Source of the DNA: CAKSHP01 sp045636325
GTDB lineage: Bacteria > Bacillota > Clostridia > UBA1381 > UMGS1253
Length of the DNA: 64,000 nt
NCBI GenBank assembly: GCA_045636325.1
Contig: JAZTXH010000014.1
Location: 1 to 64,000, forward strand
Direction of reading: 5' to 3'
The position numbers and the translations under genes were made by a program. Within the stretch, counting starts at the first letter, position 1; every line of letters begins with the position of its first letter. This document shows, piece by piece, positions 61,551 to 64,000 of this stretch. Under the pieces are notes generated by a model. That model did not search any database and was not told the DNA's origin. It saw only the letters and a list, made by a program, of their open reading frames with translations.

Positions 61551-62918
61551 TTATTCCCCTTTAAGCTCATTCACTGCCTCTTTAAATGCAATTCCGCGAA
61601 CCATAAAATTTTTAAACATATCAAAACTTGCACACGCCGGAGAAAGCATAACAATATCTCCCGCCTTTGCGTAGGCATAAGCTTTATTTACCGCATCCCG
61701 CATATCTGAACACATAACAACATCATTCATGCCGGCATTTTCTGCTGCAGCTTTAATTTTCGGTGCAGTATCACCCATTAAAAACAACATTTTTACATGG
61801 TCTTTAAGTTCATATCCAAAATCATCAAAAGGAATATTTTTATCATATCCGCCAGCAATTATTATAATCTTTTTATCGAAAGAATGAAGTCCTGCTATAG
61901 CACGTGTCGGACTGCTGGCTATTGAGTCATTATAATATTTAACCCCATTAACTTCACGCACAAACTCAATTCTGTGCTCAACGCCGCCAAAATTTTTCGC
62001 TACCCATTTTACAGTGTCCACATCTGCTAATCCATCAGTTGCTGCTATTGCCGCCATATAATTTTCCACATTATGCATTCCCGGTATTCTTATACATGAT
62101 ATATCAAGAAATTTTTTTCCGTCCTTACAAATAAAGCCATCTCTAATGCATATTCCTTTATCCAAAGGAGTATTTCTTGAAAACATTGTTACACTGCCAT
62201 TTGCTTGCGAAGCCATATTAAATGTAATTTCATTATCAAAATTAACAATAAGTTTGTCATCATTTGACTGATATCTGTAAATGTTCTTTTTTGCATCTAT
62301 ATATTCATCCATGCTCTTATGCATATCAAGATGATTAGGAGACAAATTTGTAACCACAGACACATTCGCAGAAGCCTTCATTGTATGAAGCTGGAAACTG
62401 CTGAGTTCAAGCACTGCTATATCGTTTTCATTTATATTTTCTATCTCACCTATCAAAGGATTTCCTATATTTCCGCCAAGCCATACTTTATACCCTTGTT
62501 TTTTCAATATTTCTGAAACAAGTGTTGTAGTAGTTGTTTTTCCATCACTTCCGGTAACCGCAATTATTCTGCAGGGACATAACGCAAAAAACACTTCCAT
62601 CTCAGACGTTACAATACTTCCATTATTTCTTGCTTCAACCAAAGGCTTGATATCAAATCTCATACCCGGTGTTTTAAATATTACTTCACCCGAAAGCTCA
62701 TCAAGATAATTTTCCCCAAAGTTATATGTAATATCATATCCATTCAAAGCATCAATTTCATTCTGAAGCTCTTCTTTATGTCTTTTATCACAAGCTGTAA
62801 CTATCGCTCCATTGGTGCAAAGGAATTTTATAAGTGGTACATTACTGACACCTATGCCTATTACAGTAACCTTTTTATTCTTCAAACTTTTTTTGTATAA
62901 CTTCAGTTTTTGCTCCAT
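61551..62918 (-). CDS. murD: UDP-N-acetylmuramoylalanine-D-glutamate ligase
   Basis: Adds D-Glu to UDP-MurNAc-Ala. Rossmann-like N-domain (IGIGVSNVPLIKFL), ATP loop in VTGSDGKTTTTTLVSE (about residues 114-129), ELSSFQLHTM and the NHLDMHKSMDEY helix motif; Mur ligase C-domain to residue 455. The gene stands apart from the usual mur/dcw cluster and heads an operon with three M42 peptidase genes. Confidence 0.95.
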   Translation of the reverse strand: MEQKLKLYKKSLKNKKVTVIGIGVSNVPLIKFLCTNGAIVTACDKRHKEELQNEIDALNGYDITYNFGENYLDELSGEVIFKTPGMRFDIKPLVEARNNGSIVTSEMEVFFALCPCRIIAVTGSDGKTTTTTLVSEILKKQGYKVWLGGNIGNPLIGEIENINENDIAVLELSSFQLHTMKASANVSVVTNLSPNHLDMHKSMDEYIDAKKNIYRYQSNDDKLIVNFDNEITFNMASQANGSVTMFSRNTPLDKGICIRDGFICKDGKKFLDISCIRIPGMHNVENYMAAIAATDGLADVDTVKWVAKNFGGVEHRIEFVREVNGVKYYNDSIASSPTRAIAGLHSFDKKIIIIAGGYDKNIPFDDFGYELKDHVKMLFLMGDTAPKIKAAAENAGMNDVVMCSDMRDAVNKAYAYAKAGDIVMLSPACASFDMFKNFMVRGIAFKEAVNELKGE

Positions 62919-62978
62919 TGTTATCTCCGTTCCGTCGCATTTGCAACATATATTTATTAAATAAATTTATACACTATA

Positions 62979-63006
62979 TTATTATCCAAATAATCAAAAA
63001 AGTCAA
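62979..63006 (-). promoter_or_regulatory. Likely promoter of the murD-M42 operon
   Basis: TTGACT-16 bp-TAATAA on the minus strand, about 60 bp upstream of murD. Confidence 0.5.
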
Positions 63007-63024
63007 TAGAAAATTCATCTTTTT

Positions 63025-63070
63025 GAAAAAACTGAAGCACGAAAAAAGTTTTTTCGTGCTTCAGTTTTTC
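63025..63070 (-). terminator. Bidirectional terminator between murD and the small membrane gene
   Basis: Nearly gapless 22-bp stem (GAAAAAACTGAAGCACG with its complement) and T-runs on both sides. Confidence 0.92.
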
Positions 63071-63090
63071 TTTTTTCAGTTATTTATTAT

Positions 63091-63297
63091 TCAGATAAAA
63101 AATATTTTTAAAACTATCGCAAAAACCAATCCGACAAACAATGTTAAAAGCACAAAAATATTTCGCCTTGCTTTATTCCTTCTTTTTTTTATAAATGTCT
63201 CACTAAGACATTTAAAATATCGTTCTTCATATTCTTCAACAACTTTTTGTGCCTGTGAAATAATATCAAATTCTTCATTCTTGTGTTTACCGGTCAT
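63091..63297 (-). CDS. Small tail-anchored membrane protein
   Basis: About 68 aa from ATG 63297 (AGGAGGA 6-7 nt upstream): a charged amphipathic N-terminal half with helical Glu/Lys content, a basic KKRRNKARR stretch (about residues 38-46) and a C-terminal membrane helix. No family recognised. It follows spoIIE and is closed by the strong terminator, so it could share the spoIIE transcript. Confidence 0.6.
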   Translation of the reverse strand: MTGKHKNEEFDIISQAQKVVEEYEERYFKCLSETFIKKRRNKARRNIFVLLTLFVGLVFAIVLKIFFI

Positions 63298-63365
63298 CAA
63301 CAATCCTCCTGAGATTCTTTTGTGTATATTATTTCCCTTTGGCAACTAAGATATACAAAAAGCAT

Positions 63366-64000
63366 TTATAAATTTTCCATAAGTTTAAACACAATTACAC
63401 TCATATCATCTTTAATTTTTCCATGGTTTCTTATAATTGCTTCCTTTAATATTACTTCACATATTTCATCGCATTTTTTCTTTCTGAGTTCATTTGCACA
63501 CTGATTAATCCATTCAAATCCCTTATTGATGTCACACATCCCGTCACTGAACATAATTATCAAATCGTCTTTACTAAGTTTTTTTACAACACTCTCAGCT
63601 TCAACAATATTTAGAATTCCAATAGGGAGATTTGGTTTAAAAATAACCTCAGTAATGTCTTTTCTTACTAATAGCGATGGCATAGCACCAATCTTAACAA
63701 ATTCTGCCTCTCCATTTGTTAAGTTTATTAATGCCATATCTACAGTTGCAAACACTTCATCACCTGCAGTCAATGCCGTATTTACGGTTTTTACTGCTGC
63801 TATAGGTGAATATCCCGTGCTTATTAATTCTTTTAACATAAAATTTGTCTTATTACTTTTCACAGAAGCAGCATTACCTGAACCCATTCCGTCACTTATA
63901 GCCATAAAAAACTTGCTGTTTGACATATTAACTTTAATAATACTGTCTCCATTGGCTTCTTTATTATTCTTTCTTACGGTTGCAGATGCGCACATGGGAA
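63366..64000 (-). CDS. spoIIE: Stage II sporulation phosphatase SpoIIE (C-terminal part)
   Basis: The 5' part lies beyond the right edge. The visible about 210 residues are the PP2C domain: AISDGMGSGNAAS (metal-binding Asp), IMFSDGM and KDDMSVIVFKL at the end. In Bacillus it dephosphorylates SpoIIAA to free sigma-F in the forespore. The membrane and linker parts are not seen, so another SpoIIE-type phosphatase is possible, but the DGMGSG signature with a short C-terminus fits. Confidence 0.85.
   Translation of the reverse strand, partial: PMCASATVRKNNKEANGDSIIKVNMSNSKFFMAISDGMGSGNAASVKSNKTNFMLKELISTGYSPIAAVKTVNTALTAGDEVFATVDMALINLTNGEAEFVKIGAMPSLLVRKDITEVIFKPNLPIGILNIVEAESVVKKLSKDDLIIMFSDGMCDINKGFEWINQCANELRKKKCDEICEVILKEAIIRNHGKIKDDMSVIVFKLMENL

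Noticed and set aside
1..64000. CRISPR arrays, tRNA/rRNA genes, phage or intact transposase genes
   Set aside because: No regularly spaced repeats, no cloverleaf-like sequence, no integrase or transposase products seen on either strand.

Overview
The window is a dense, AT-rich (roughly one-third G+C) chromosomal segment of an endospore-forming anaerobic Firmicute, most likely an uncultured Clostridia. The evidence is the set of sporulation genes (spo0A, spoIIGA-sigE-sigG, a spoIIE 3' end, spoIVFB-like, yaaL-bofA), a T-box on pheST, a biotin-dependent oxaloacetate/pyruvate carboxyl-transfer complex with sodium-pump subunits, ireB, a CD1247-type protein and a vegetative promoter style of TTGACA-17-TATAAT. 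Almost everything lies on the minus strand; the plus-strand exceptions are yaaL-bofA-TM2 (44865-45812) and DUF1540-DMT transporter (57832-58532). I saw no rRNA, tRNA, CRISPR array, prophage or intact insertion sequence. This is core genome, and the unusual material sits mainly in leaders, intergenic structures and a few odd paralogues.

Layout, left to right (minus-strand transcription runs right to left). 1-8461: cell shape and division cluster maf-mreB-mreC-mreD-mrdA(PBP2)-minC-minD(partial), preceded by a U32 peptidase and zapA. 8615-11864: NUDIX hydrolase, then spoIIGA-sigE-sigG with a 36-residue ORF after sigG. 11975-23309: LUD protein, birA, ychF, phosphoesterase, CD1247-like, efp, aminopeptidase P, shikimate genes aroE-aroK-aroQ, guaB, dusB, lysA. 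23451-28162: dacF and a four-gene oad operon (oadG, separate biotin carrier, oadB, oadA). 28534-37833: rluB, aspS, hisS, engB, lon, a SpoIVFB-like protease with a minimal SpoIVFA-like partner, a DUF6873 protein, ireB. 37937-41726: pheST with T-box and promoter. 41744-46959: secreted CAP protein, DUF1653-NUDIX fusion, spo0A, divergent yaaL-bofA and a TM2 protein, an inverted repeat resembling paired IS3-type ends, a lipoprotein. 46982-55057: flippase, ispA, xseB, xseA, nusB, rpiB, tsaB, tsaE, fhs and a long structured fhs leader. 55190-64000: citrate synthase-tatD, small proteins, a DMT transporter, three M42 peptidase paralogues, murD, a small membrane protein and the 3' end of spoIIE.

How the genes fit together. 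The sporulation genes give much of the phosphorelay output (Spo0A), mother-cell and forespore sigma factors with the sigma-E processing protease, the SpoIIE phosphatase, and a probable sigma-K checkpoint (BofA, SpoIVFB-like, short SpoIVFA-like). The mre/min/PBP2/zapA block is the elongation and septum-placement machinery. Central metabolism is represented by citrate synthase, the oxaloacetate decarboxylase-type complex and one-carbon fhs.

The items most worth a second look are: the roughly 500-nt fhs leader with repeated GGA/GGAGG motifs, some in hairpin loops; an M42 peptidase paralogue that has lost every recognisable metal-binding and catalytic residue but stays in an operon with two intact copies; an antisense overlap between that operon and a DMT transporter gene; a paired IS3-type end acting as a bidirectional terminator; and unexplained palindromes over the lon, NUDIX and citrate synthase promoters.
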